Shown here one piece after another: positions 7,260-15,805 of a stretch of 64,000 nucleotides of DNA. The notes beneath the pieces were generated by a model, which saw only the letters and a list, made by a program, of their open reading frames with translations, was not told the DNA's origin and did not search any database. This DNA is from an uncultured Clostridia bacterium. GTDB lineage: Bacteria > Bacillota > Clostridia > Christensenellales > CAG-138. Each line of letters opens with the position of its first letter. The stretch's first letter is position 1. The stretch lies in the NCBI GenBank assembly GCA_947168855.1, contig CAMVNO010000002.1, positions 1 to 64,000 of the forward strand, read 5' to 3'. Both the position numbers and the translations under genes were made by a program.

Positions 7260-8873
7260 TCATGCAAGCTTTTCGCCGTTGACGTAAAGCGCATATCCGT
7301 TTGTGACGACCGAGGAAAGATCGCCGTCAAATGATGTGATGTACGTGTCCGCTGTCAGCGTCCAGGTCGAGGTCGCGTCGAGCGTGACGTGCACCGTGCC
7401 GACCTCGCTCGAAACCGTTTCGCCCCCGGCGTTTGTGATCGCGCCCGAGATCGCGCCGGTAAAGGTCGATCCGTCGGTCAAGGACAGCGTCAGCTCCGAA
7501 TCGCTGCCGACCAGGATCAGACCGGAAAGCGTCTGCGCCTTTGCGTTCAGCGTCGCGATGTTCTTTGCGCCGCTCCAGCCGTCCGCGCAGACCGACAGCA
7601 GAACGTTTGCGGGGTCCTCATTGGTGATCGCAACGGATTCGAGCTCGATCACCGCGTTCGTGTTCGTCACGTGGAAGACGTGCCCGGAGAGGGAGATGAG
7701 CCGCCCGCCGGTCATGGCAAACTGCGCCGTGCCGGTGTCCGCGTCGCCGGACATGGACTGATAGAGCATGATCGAATCGAGAAACGCCGCGTTGCCGTTG
7801 CGCTGCGTGTTGTTCGCAGTCAGCGTGCAGTCGGTAAGCCGGACGGTGTTCTTGCCCTCGATCACAACGCCCTCGGAGAGGTTCGAAATGAGCGCCGCAT
7901 CGGACACCGTGATGTCCGCGGTGGAATAGATCGCGGGGGAGCCGAGCCCGTTCGAGGTGTATGTGCCGCGGTTCACAACCACCGTGCCGCCGCCGCGGTC
8001 GGTGCGGATCGGCGCCGAGGACTGCCCGGAGGTGGTGATCGTGAGATTGTTCGCGTAGGTCGTGCCGCCGCCGGTTGTCATGATGCCGCCGGAGCCGGAG
8101 CCGGTGGTAGTGATCACGGTGTCCGTGATCGTGACGGTCGTGCCGTCGCCCGCCGCGCCGTTTCTGCCGCCGTTGCCGCCGTAGCTGAACACGCCGTTTG
8201 CGCCGGAAGCCGCGGTTTCGATCGTGCCGCCGGTGATCGTGACGGAAGCGCCGTCCTTACAGAGGATGCCGGCGTTCAGCCCGTAAAAATTGCTTGCGTC
8301 GCCGCCGTTTGAATCGCCGGTCTTTTGCACCGTCGGGTTTTCAAGCGTGACCGCTTCGTTCGTTGCGATCAGCAGCGCGTTTTCGTTCGCTGCCGCGCTT
8401 GCGTAGGTCTTGCCGGACTGCGTCTCCGCCGCGGTGATCTCATTGGCGGCGGTGTAGCTCACGTCCGCCGCGCTGCCGCCGTGCCCGTCCTGCGGAGGCT
8501 GACCGTTGCCGTGACCGCCGTGATCACCGTGCCCGTCCTGCGGAGGCTGACCGTTGCCGTGACCGCCGTGATCGCCCTGCGGAGGTTCGCCCTGCGGGGG
8601 CTGACCGTTGCCGTGACCGCCGTGATCGCCATGCGGAGGTTCGCCCTGCGGGGGCTGACCGTTGCCGTGATCGCCCTGCGGCAGTTCGGGCATACCCTCA
8701 GACGGTTCGCCGAACGTCAGTCCGCTTTCGGGGACGTCGGCAGATGCGGCGGGGTCTGCGCTTTCCGCAGCGTCCGACTCTGCCGTTTGCGCAGTGTTTC
8801 CGTTTGTGCAGGCGAGCAGCAAAAGACATCCCAAAAGAAGGGAACAGGCGGAAATGATCCATTTATGTTTCAT
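7260..8873 (-). CDS. Surface lipoprotein with His/Gly/Pro repeats and beta-helix-like body
   Basis: A 537-aa lipoprotein with signal peptide and lipobox LLLLAC (Cys22). Residues about 60-135 are low-complexity repeats of GNGQPPQGEPP and GDHGGH units, rich in His and Pro. The remainder (about 140-537) is Thr/Ser/Asn/Gly-rich with regularly spaced strands of the type VTITGGTIET, as in right-handed parallel beta-helix or adhesin-like proteins. The His-rich spacer could bind metal, but that is only inference. AAGGAG precedes the start. It appears monocistronic. No catalytic motif is seen; carbohydrate binding, adhesion or a lyase-type fold are all possible. Confidence 0.75.
   Translation of the reverse strand: MKHKWIISACSLLLGCLLLLACTNGNTAQTAESDAAESADPAASADVPESGLTFGEPSEGMPELPQGDHGNGQPPQGEPPHGDHGGHGNGQPPQGEPPQGDHGGHGNGQPPQDGHGDHGGHGNGQPPQDGHGGSAADVSYTAANEITAAETQSGKTYASAAANENALLIATNEAVTLENPTVQKTGDSNGGDASNFYGLNAGILCKDGASVTITGGTIETAASGANGVFSYGGNGGRNGAAGDGTTVTITDTVITTTGSGSGGIMTTGGGTTYANNLTITTSGQSSAPIRTDRGGGTVVVNRGTYTSNGLGSPAIYSTADITVSDAALISNLSEGVVIEGKNTVRLTDCTLTANNTQRNGNAAFLDSIMLYQSMSGDADTGTAQFAMTGGRLISLSGHVFHVTNTNAVIELESVAITNEDPANVLLSVCADGWSGAKNIATLNAKAQTLSGLILVGSDSELTLSLTDGSTFTGAISGAITNAGGETVSSEVGTVHVTLDATSTWTLTADTYITSFDGDLSSVVTNGYALYVNGEKLA
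8483..8688 (-). repeat. In-frame tandem repeats within the lipoprotein gene
   Basis: Imperfect DNA repeats built on ctgaccgttgccgtgaccgc and tgcggaggttcgccctgcgg units encode the HGNGQPPQGEPP blocks. Near-identity between units suggests recent slippage and likely length variation between strains. Confidence 0.8.
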
Positions 8874-8968
8874 GATGATTCTCCTTTCTCGTAAGGCGCT
8901 TTGACCTTTTCTGCGTATATCGTATCCCGCGAACCTTATACGAGATTAAAATCGCAAAAAATGTCCTG

Positions 8969-9003
8969 AAAAAAAGATCCTCACAAAGCAGAGGATCTTT
9001 CAA
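8969..9003 (-). terminator. Terminator of the antiporter gene
   Basis: AAAGATCCTC/GAGGATCTTT stem with an 8-base loop, followed on the minus strand by a run of T, directly after the stop at 9020. Confidence 0.85.
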
Positions 9004-9019
9004 AGCATTCAGATCAAAG

Positions 9020-10024
9020 TCACGCGCCGGAGGCGATAAACGAATATACGCAGTAGCCGATATAGCCCAAAAGCAGCAGACCGCCCTGCACGCGCGAGCC
9101 CTTTTTGCGCAGAAGCATCGGCAGAATCAGCGCGCTCATCGCGAGCAGCGCAAGCGGCAGATCGAGGTAGAGCGACTTCGCAGTAAACGCGACGTTGCCG
9201 GTGATCGTGGCGGGAAGACCGATGACGAGCAGCATATTGAACAGGTTCGCGCCGATGATGTTGCCGAGTCCCACGTCGCCGCGGCCTTTGATCGAGCTGG
9301 TGACGGTCGTGACAAGTTCCGGAAGCGAGGTGCCGAGCGCGATCATGGTGACGGCAATGACGCGGTCCGGCACGCCGATCGCCTTTGCCAGCAGCTGACC
9401 GTTTTCCACGAGCAGGTTTGCGCCGACGAACAGCGCCGCGGCGGAGACCACGAGCATCAGAAGCGCGCCCCACATGGGCATAATCTTTTCGGTCTCATCG
9501 TATTCCGCTTCGCCGTCGCTGTCCTTGAACTTGATCGAAAGGAACGCATAGACGCAGAAACCGAGGATCAGCACGATGCCGATCACGCGTCCGATCCGTC
9601 CGACATAGCCTTCGCCGATCGGCGGGGTTAAGAGCACAGATACGAACAGCAGCACGGCGGTCCCGACAAAGAACAGCATGCGCCAGCTGACGGAGTTTCT
9701 CTTAACCTCTTTTGTCGGACGGATGAGCTGACCGATGCCGGCGATCAGCGCCGTGTTACAGATGATGCTGCCGAGAGCGTTTCCCACGCTGATTTCGGGC
9801 GACTGCGCGCGTCCGACCGCCGCGGTGGTGGAGACGAGAATCTCAGGAAGCGTCGTGCCCAAGGATACGATCGTTGCGCCGACGACGATCTCGGGGATCT
9901 TCAATCGCTTTGCGATTGCGACCGCCGCGTCGACGAACTTATCGCCCGCAATGCAGATGAGCCCAAGCCCGACGAGGAACAGAACGATCGTCCAGAACAG
10001 GGAATCGGGAACCGAAAATGACAT
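9020..10024 (-). CDS. Calcium/sodium antiporter (CaCA family, YrbG-like)
   Basis: A 334-aa integral membrane exchanger with two homologous halves of about five helices. Each half carries the alpha-repeat: GATIVSLGTTLPEI with GNALGSIICN in the first, and ALGTSLPELVT with GNIIGANLFN in the second. The acidic residues in the two LPE motifs are the cation-binding glutamates. Length and motifs fit YrbG-type Na+/Ca2+ exchangers, which may also carry Mn2+. The yybP-ykoY leader directly upstream supports control by Mn2+ and a role in exporting divalent cations. Confidence 0.9.
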   Translation of the reverse strand: MSFSVPDSLFWTIVLFLVGLGLICIAGDKFVDAAVAIAKRLKIPEIVVGATIVSLGTTLPEILVSTTAAVGRAQSPEISVGNALGSIICNTALIAGIGQLIRPTKEVKRNSVSWRMLFFVGTAVLLFVSVLLTPPIGEGYVGRIGRVIGIVLILGFCVYAFLSIKFKDSDGEAEYDETEKIMPMWGALLMLVVSAAALFVGANLLVENGQLLAKAIGVPDRVIAVTMIALGTSLPELVTTVTSSIKGRGDVGLGNIIGANLFNMLLVIGLPATITGNVAFTAKSLYLDLPLALLAMSALILPMLLRKKGSRVQGGLLLLGYIGYCVYSFIASGA

Positions 10025-10044
10025 AAGAACCTTCCTTTCGCATG

Positions 10045-10089
10045 AAAAAAGAGCCTTTCATGCATGATGATAATGCATAAAAGTCTCGC
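10045..10089 (-). terminator. Riboswitch-controlled terminator in the antiporter leader
   Basis: The minus-strand stem is built on ATGCAT/ATGCAT and extends through U-A and U-G pairs and GAG/CTC to a TTTTTT run (10045-10050). It uses the same U-rich strand that closes the riboswitch P1 helix, so the two structures exclude each other, as expected of an ON switch. Confidence 0.65.
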
Positions 10090-10167
10090 ACATTCCGACC
10101 GGCAGCGGGATATCCTCCGTGCTGACGCCGCAGGCCACGCTTTCGCGTCGGCTACTCCCTTTTATGA
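10076..10167 (-). ncRNA. yybP-ykoY manganese riboswitch
   Basis: In the minus-strand leader, P1 pairs CATAAAA (10166-10160) with TTTTATG (10082-10076). The conserved AAAAGGGAGTAGC follows the 5' strand of P1, and CGAGACTTTT precedes the 3' strand. Both are hallmarks of the yybP-ykoY class, which senses Mn2+. Two helical arms lie between them. Placement in front of a CaCA cation antiporter is a known arrangement. Confidence 0.82.
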
Positions 10168-10171
10168 GGGT

Positions 10172-10200
10172 ATTATATGTTAACTTTTTTCAAACGTCAA
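10172..10200 (-). promoter_or_regulatory. Promoter of the riboswitch-antiporter unit
   Basis: Minus strand TTGACG-17-TATAAT, just upstream of the riboswitch P1. Confidence 0.88.
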
Positions 10201-10230
10201 GAACGAATTGTGGCAAATACCGCGTATGTC

Positions 10231-10239
10231 TGCTATAAT
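10231..10239 (+). promoter_or_regulatory. Extended -10 promoter of the pyrophosphatase gene
   Basis: TGCTATAAT is an extended -10 without a good -35. It is divergent from the antiporter promoter and about 40 bases before the start at 10280. Confidence 0.65.
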
Positions 10240-10279
10240 AGAGACTGGATATTTATCTATACGGAAAGGTGAAGAAGGC

Positions 10280-11905
10280 ATGGACGTACAGAATCCCATC
10301 TATGTCACGGGGCACAAGAACCCGGATACCGATTCGATCGTTTCCGCGATCGCATACGCCGCGCTGATGAACGCGCTGGGGGAACGGCGCTACACGCCTG
10401 CGCGGCTCGGGACGGTCAGCGACGAGACGGCGCACATCCTCGAGCGCTTCGGCTTTCCCGCGCCGGAACGGATCTACAACGTCCGCACGCAGGTCAGGGA
10501 CCTGAATTTCGACCGTCCGCCGGTGCTTTCCGCAGCGGTCACGGTGCGGCGCGCGTGGGAAACGATGCTGAAGGGCGAGGGCGAGGCGACGTACCTGCCG
10601 GTTGCGGGGGAGGACGGAAAGCTTCTCGGCATGGTCACCACCGGCGACATCGCGGCGTTCGATCTCGAGTCCTCGGAGAATCCGCATCTTACGGAGATCC
10701 CGCTTTTCAATCTGGTTTCGAACCTCGACGGGCAGCTTTGGGACCGCAACAGCGGCGTCACCGCGCTGTCCGGCAGGCTTACGATCGTCGTGCCGCAGAT
10801 CGGCACGGGGGAGAGCGCGTTTTCCCGCGATATGATCGTTGTGACCGGAAACGATCCGCAGATCATTTCGAACGCGCTGAAAGCAAAGGTCGCCTGCATC
10901 GTCGTGTCCGGCGCGCAGATCGACGCGGCGCTTACGGAGCAGGCGCAGGAGACGGTGCTCATCACGACGCCGTTCGACGCGTACCGCGCGGCGCGGCTGA
11001 TCATCCAGTCCGTGCCGGTCGAGCGCATCCTGCCGAAAACCGATCCGGTGGCGTTTCATATCTCGGACTATCTGGACGACGTGCGCGAGCAGACGCTGAA
11101 ATCGCGCTTTCGGAGCTATCCGATCCTCGACGAAAACGACCGCGTGATCGGAACGCTTTCGCGCTATCACCTGCTGCGCCCGAACCGCAAGCAGATCGTG
11201 CTCGTCGATCACAACGAGGTCAGCCAGTCGGTCGACGGGCTCAACGAGGCGGAGATCCTTGCGATCATCGACCATCACCGCCTTGCCGACGTGCAGACCG
11301 GCGCGCCGATCTATGTGCGCAACGAGCCGGTCGGCGCGACCTGTACGATCGTCGCGTCGATGTTCCAGGAGCGCGGCGTCATGCCGAACCGCAGCCTTGC
11401 GGGGCTGCTTGCCGCGGGCATCGTGTCCGACACGATCTTCTTCAAGTCGCCGACTGCGACCGCGCGCGACCGCGTGATGGCGGAGCGCATGGCGGCGATC
11501 GCGGGCGAATCGCTCGACGAGCTCGGACGCGACATCTTCACGCCGTCCGCCACGCGCGACACCGACGCGAGAAAGATGCTGCTTTCCGATTTCAAGCACT
11601 TTATGATCGCGGGGCACCGCCTCGGCATCGGGCAGATCAACTGCATCGATTCGGCGGAGCTTCTGAAGCGGCGCGACGAGTTCATCGCGGTCATGGAGCA
11701 GGTCAAGACGGAGCGTGAGTTCGATATCCTGCTTCTGATGCTGACGGACGTTCTGAAGGAGGGCACGGTGCTGCTTTCCGTCGGCGATCCCGACACGGTT
11801 GAGGAAGCGTTCAACGTCAAGATCAAGGACAACACGGTCTTTCTGCCGGGCGTGCTTTCGCGCAAAAAGCAGGTCGTTCCGGCGCTGTCCGTACTCTGGG
11901 GGTAA
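10280..11905 (+). CDS. Mn2+-dependent inorganic pyrophosphatase with CBS/DRTGG insert
   Basis: Family II (DHH) pyrophosphatase of 541 aa that hydrolyses PPi to phosphate. The N-terminal DHH domain has GHKNPDTDS near residues 10-18 and the signature DHH at 331-333. Between them lies an insert of about 250 aa in the place of the adenine-nucleotide-binding CBS pair and DRTGG domain of regulated CBS-PPases. The C-terminal DHHA2 domain ends with the substrate-binding SRKKQ motif. Total length fits CBS-PPases rather than the 310-aa simple enzymes. I start at 10280 after GAAGAAGG; an in-frame ATG at 10208 would overlap the promoter. It is the first gene of a co-directional run. Confidence 0.92.
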   Translation: MDVQNPIYVTGHKNPDTDSIVSAIAYAALMNALGERRYTPARLGTVSDETAHILERFGFPAPERIYNVRTQVRDLNFDRPPVLSAAVTVRRAWETMLKGEGEATYLPVAGEDGKLLGMVTTGDIAAFDLESSENPHLTEIPLFNLVSNLDGQLWDRNSGVTALSGRLTIVVPQIGTGESAFSRDMIVVTGNDPQIISNALKAKVACIVVSGAQIDAALTEQAQETVLITTPFDAYRAARLIIQSVPVERILPKTDPVAFHISDYLDDVREQTLKSRFRSYPILDENDRVIGTLSRYHLLRPNRKQIVLVDHNEVSQSVDGLNEAEILAIIDHHRLADVQTGAPIYVRNEPVGATCTIVASMFQERGVMPNRSLAGLLAAGIVSDTIFFKSPTATARDRVMAERMAAIAGESLDELGRDIFTPSATRDTDARKMLLSDFKHFMIAGHRLGIGQINCIDSAELLKRRDEFIAVMEQVKTEREFDILLLMLTDVLKEGTVLLSVGDPDTVEEAFNVKIKDNTVFLPGVLSRKKQVVPALSVLWG

Positions 11906-11910
11906 TTGGT

Positions 11911-13626
11911 ATGCAGATCCGAATCAACGGTATTCCTGTCGAGGTCTCTGCAGGAGAAAGTCTTCTGGACATCGTAAGGCGGCTCGGGCTTGATTCCGCG
12001 AGCCTGAAGACGCGTCCGATCGCCGCGGACATTGCGGGCGAGGTGTTTACCCTGAACTACGTCCCGATGCGGGAGAAGGAGCAGGGCGACAATCTCACCA
12101 CGTTCCGCATGCGAAAGGCGATCCGCAAGGGCGGCGGCGAGGTCAGGCTGATCCTCTACGGGGAGAGCCGCGGCCGCGCGATCTATGAGCGCACGATCAT
12201 CTATATCTTCTTCCTTGCCATGCGAGAGCTGTTTCCCAAGGCGCACGCAAAGGTCAATTACGCGATCGGTCCGTCGCTCGACATCTCCGTGGACATGGAG
12301 CCGCAGTTCACGCCGGACGAGCTGGAACAGGTCCGCCTGAAGATGCGCGAGATCGTCGAGGCGGACTATCCGCTGATCCGCAAGCGCCTCGACATCGACG
12401 AGGCGATCCAGCTCTTTGAGCGCGACGGACAGGAGGACAAGGTGCGGCTTCTGAAGTGGCGGCAGTTCACCTATTTCGACGTGTACGAGCACGGCGACTA
12501 CGCCGACTATTTCTACGGCGAAATGCTGCCCAGTACCGGCTACGCAAAGGTGTTCGACCTCCAGTTCCGCCCCGGCGGGCTGTTTCTGCTGCGGCCGTCG
12601 GAAGCGGACGCGGACGTTGCGACGCGCTATGTCTATATGCCGAACCTCACGAAGGTCTTCGCGCGGTCCGACGAGTGGGCGGACCTCATGCACTGCCGGT
12701 GCGTTGCCGACCTCAACGACATGGTGGAAAACGGCAGCGTGCGCGAGCTGATCCGCGTCAACGAGGCGCTGCACGAGCGCAGATTCGCGGAGATCGCCAC
12801 CGCGATCGTCAACCGCGGCGCGCGCGCCGTTCTGATCGCGGGACCCTCGAGCTCGGGCAAGACGACGAGCGCAAACCGCCTTGCGACGCAGCTCCGGGTG
12901 CTCGGCAAGACGCCGATTCTTCTTTCGCTCGACGACTACTACATCGACCGTTCGCTGATCGAGCCGGATGAGAACGGCGAGATCGACTATGAGCACATCA
13001 ACATGATCGACGTCGAGCAGTTCAACGTCGACCTCGAGCGGCTGCTCTCCGGCGAGCGCGTGGAGATCCCGCATTTCGACTTCAAGACCGGTTCGCGCGT
13101 CATGCTCGGACATTACGTGCAGCTTGCGGACGACGCGATGCTGATCATCGAGGGCCTGCACGGGCTGAACCCGCAGCTTCTGACCCCGCGCATCGACAAG
13201 AAGCTGATCTTCAGGCTCTACGTGTCGGCGCTGACGACCCTGAACCTCGACGATCACAACCGCATCCCGACGACCGACGTGCGGCTTCTCAGGCGCATGG
13301 TGCGCGATTACGAGACGCGCGGCGCGACCATCGAGCGCACGCTCGGCATGTGGGAATCCGTCAAGCGCGGCGAACAGCGCTGGATCTTCCCGTATCAGGA
13401 GAGCGCGGACGAGATCATGAACACCTCGCTCGTCTATGAGCTCTGCGTGCTGAAAAAGCACATCTATCCGCTTTTACGGGACGTCGATTCCAAGAGCCCG
13501 TGCTACGACGAGGTCAGCAACATCATTAAATTCCTGAACTACATTTCGGACGCCGCCGTGGAGGACGAGATCCCGCCCACGAGCATTCTCAGGGAGTTTG
13601 TCGGCGGCAATACGTTCTATCGCTGA
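11911..13626 (+). CDS. TGS domain plus uridine kinase-like nucleoside kinase
   Basis: A 571-aa cytoplasmic protein. Residues 1-60 look like a TGS/ubiquitin-like domain (IRINGIPVEVSAGESLLDIV). About 60-290 resembles the threonyl-tRNA synthetase second additional domain. About 305-500 is a P-loop kinase with Walker A GPSSSGKTT (from about 312) and the uridine kinase motif LSLDDYY. This architecture is known in Bacillota as a uridine kinase-like protein; the true substrate is unproven. It starts 5 bases after the pyrophosphatase stop, so the two are translationally linked. Confidence 0.85.
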   Translation: MQIRINGIPVEVSAGESLLDIVRRLGLDSASLKTRPIAADIAGEVFTLNYVPMREKEQGDNLTTFRMRKAIRKGGGEVRLILYGESRGRAIYERTIIYIFFLAMRELFPKAHAKVNYAIGPSLDISVDMEPQFTPDELEQVRLKMREIVEADYPLIRKRLDIDEAIQLFERDGQEDKVRLLKWRQFTYFDVYEHGDYADYFYGEMLPSTGYAKVFDLQFRPGGLFLLRPSEADADVATRYVYMPNLTKVFARSDEWADLMHCRCVADLNDMVENGSVRELIRVNEALHERRFAEIATAIVNRGARAVLIAGPSSSGKTTSANRLATQLRVLGKTPILLSLDDYYIDRSLIEPDENGEIDYEHINMIDVEQFNVDLERLLSGERVEIPHFDFKTGSRVMLGHYVQLADDAMLIIEGLHGLNPQLLTPRIDKKLIFRLYVSALTTLNLDDHNRIPTTDVRLLRRMVRDYETRGATIERTLGMWESVKRGEQRWIFPYQESADEIMNTSLVYELCVLKKHIYPLLRDVDSKSPCYDEVSNIIKFLNYISDAAVEDEIPPTSILREFVGGNTFYR

Positions 13627-13637
13627 GAGGAGGGCGC

Positions 13638-14753
13638 ATGCGCAATACATTCGGTAAACTGTGCGTGATCATCGCGACGCTTGTGCTGCTGTTCTCCGCC
13701 GCGTTCTTCACGGTCGCGCTGATCCTCCGCGACAACGACGCCATCGAACAGAAATACAAGGAGCTGGACGTTTCGTCGCAGGTCGGCATCGACACGCCCG
13801 ATCTTTCCCGCGCGACGACGGCGCTTCTGGACTACATGCGCGGCGACCGCGTGAACATCAAGGTCGAAGCCAAGGTCAACGGCGGGGACGTGCAGGACCT
13901 TTTCCACTATGAAAAGGAGATCGTGCATATGGCGGAGGTGCAGACGCTTTGGCTCGGGCTGGAGGCGTTCGCCAAGTTCGGCGCACCGACCGCCGCCGCG
14001 CTGCTGCTGTTCGGGTTTCTGCTCATCGAGCGCGGCAAGAAGCGCGCGATCCTGTCCTCCGGCATGTTCTGGGGCTGCGGCGTGTTCGGCGGCGTTCTGG
14101 CGTTTATGGGCGTCTGGGCGATCCTCGACTTTTCGAGCTTCTGGACCGTATTCCATTTCATCATCTTCCCGAAATCCCTGTTCCGCTATCTGTCCGCCGG
14201 CGCGACGGTGCAGGCGATGAACGAGCTGAATTGGGTGCTGCCCGCAGACAGCATCATGGTGAACATGCTGATGCCGGTCTTCCCGTCGATCGTGCTGCGC
14301 TGCGCGATCGCCGTGATCATCGAGATCGTCGTCATCGGGATCGTCGCCGTGTTCGTCCGCTTTGCATGGCGCAAGGAGGGCAAGCCCTCGCCGATTGCGG
14401 ACATCGTGGTGATCGAGCGCGACGAGACGGAACCGATTCCGATCAAGGGACCGGACCTTGTGCTGTCGCATATCCTGCAGAACGCGCCGGTCAGCAAGCG
14501 CGAGGACATTCTGCGCCGCGCGAGAAACGGCGAACCGCCGGTGGAGGAGACGCCGTCCACGCCGGTCAGGGAACATCTGGTGGACCCGATCTATCCGAAG
14601 GCGGAGGAAGCGCCCGCCGACCCGCAGGAGCCGGAGGCGCCCGCGCAGCAGGAGGACTCCGACCGGGAGCCGTCCGTAAAGGAAGAGGCGGAGCCGTCTT
14701 CTTCGGAGGAGGCGTCCGGGTCCGACGCCGCGGAGGAAACGCATGAGCTATGA
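13638..14753 (+). CDS. DUF1461 (TIGR01906) integral membrane protein
   Basis: A 371-aa membrane protein with about four membrane segments (near 8-30, 112-133, 143-165 and 222-248) and a soluble loop from 35 to 105 before the second. The layout and the ending of the first loop (HYEKEIVHM) fit the DUF1461/TIGR01906 family of unknown function. Unlike typical members of about 220 aa, this one has a roughly 115-residue acidic, Pro/Glu-rich cytoplasmic tail. AGAGGAGGG precedes the start. The last codons overlap the tsaD start by 11 bases, indicating one operon. Confidence 0.8.
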   Translation: MRNTFGKLCVIIATLVLLFSAAFFTVALILRDNDAIEQKYKELDVSSQVGIDTPDLSRATTALLDYMRGDRVNIKVEAKVNGGDVQDLFHYEKEIVHMAEVQTLWLGLEAFAKFGAPTAAALLLFGFLLIERGKKRAILSSGMFWGCGVFGGVLAFMGVWAILDFSSFWTVFHFIIFPKSLFRYLSAGATVQAMNELNWVLPADSIMVNMLMPVFPSIVLRCAIAVIIEIVVIGIVAVFVRFAWRKEGKPSPIADIVVIERDETEPIPIKGPDLVLSHILQNAPVSKREDILRRARNGEPPVEETPSTPVREHLVDPIYPKAEEAPADPQEPEAPAQQEDSDREPSVKEEAEPSSSEEASGSDAAEETHEL

Positions 14754-15795
14754 GACCATCGCCGCCCGAAAACAGGCGGCTTTGACGGAGCGCGGGCACG
14801 CGACGATCCTCGCGATCGAAACCTCCTGCGACGAGACCGCCTGCGCGATCGTCCGGGACGGACGCGAGGTGCTTTCGAACGTCGTGCACACGCAGATCCC
14901 GCTGCACAGAAAATACGGCGGCGTCGTGCCGGAGCTTGCGAGCCGCAACCACGTCGAGCGCATCGGCGCGGTCGCGGAGAAGGCGCTTTCGGACGCAAAG
15001 ATGACGCTTTCGGACGTCGACGCGATCGCGGTCACCTGCGGACCGGGGCTGGTCGGCGCGCTGCTTGTGGGCGTGAGCTACGCAAAGGGGCTTGCGCTTG
15101 CCGGCAATCTTCCGCTGATCGGCACGAATCATATCCTGGGGCACATTGCCGCCAATTACCTGACCTTTCCGGACCTTACGCCGCCGTTTACGGCGCTGAT
15201 CGCGTCGGGCGGGCACAGCCACATCGTGCGGGTGCACGACTACGACCGCTGCACGCTCTTCGGCAGAACGCGCGACGACGCGGCGGGCGAGGCGTTTGAC
15301 AAGGTCGCGCGCGTACTCGGGCTGCCGTATCCCGGCGGTCCCGAGCTTGAAAAGCTTGCGAAGCAGGGCGATCCGAAGGCGTTCCGCTTCCGCTCCGCGT
15401 TCAACGAGCGCGAGGACGGCTTCGACATGAGCTTTTCGGGGCTCAAGACCGCGGTCATCAATCTTCTGCACACCGCGGAGCAGAAGGGGGAGGACGTGAA
15501 CCGCGCCGACGTCGCGGCAAGCTTCCAGTACGAGGTCGTTTCGATCCTGTCGGACAAGGCGGTCCGCGCGGCGGAGGATACGCTGGTGCTTGCGGGCGGC
15601 GTGTCCGCAAACGCGGCGCTTCGGGATATGCTGGCACGCAAGGCAAAGAAAAAGGGCATCCGCTTCTGCTGCCCCGATTGGACCTACTGCACCGACAATG
15701 CCGCCATGATCGGCAGCGCCGGTTTCTGGCTTTTGATGAAGGGGCACAGGGACGGGCTCGACCTGAACGCGACCCCGTATCTGTCCGTTGTGTAA
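14743..15795 (+). CDS. tsaD: tRNA N6-adenosine threonylcarbamoyltransferase
   Basis: Kae1/TsaD ASKHA-fold protein (350 aa) that transfers threonylcarbamoyl to A37 of ANN-decoding tRNAs, working with TsaB and TsaE. Visible motifs: AIETSCDETACAIV at about 23-36, the metal-binding HILGH at 130-134, ASGGHSH near 156, GRTRDDAAGEAFDKVAR near 175-190, and CTDNAAMIG near the C-terminus. Length is normal. tsaB and tsaE are not in the window. It overlaps the upstream membrane protein gene. Confidence 0.96.
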   Translation: MSYETIAARKQAALTERGHATILAIETSCDETACAIVRDGREVLSNVVHTQIPLHRKYGGVVPELASRNHVERIGAVAEKALSDAKMTLSDVDAIAVTCGPGLVGALLVGVSYAKGLALAGNLPLIGTNHILGHIAANYLTFPDLTPPFTALIASGGHSHIVRVHDYDRCTLFGRTRDDAAGEAFDKVARVLGLPYPGGPELEKLAKQGDPKAFRFRSAFNEREDGFDMSFSGLKTAVINLLHTAEQKGEDVNRADVAASFQYEVVSILSDKAVRAAEDTLVLAGGVSANAALRDMLARKAKKKGIRFCCPDWTYCTDNAAMIGSAGFWLLMKGHRDGLDLNATPYLSVV

Positions 15796-15805
15796 AAAGG
15801 AGCTT

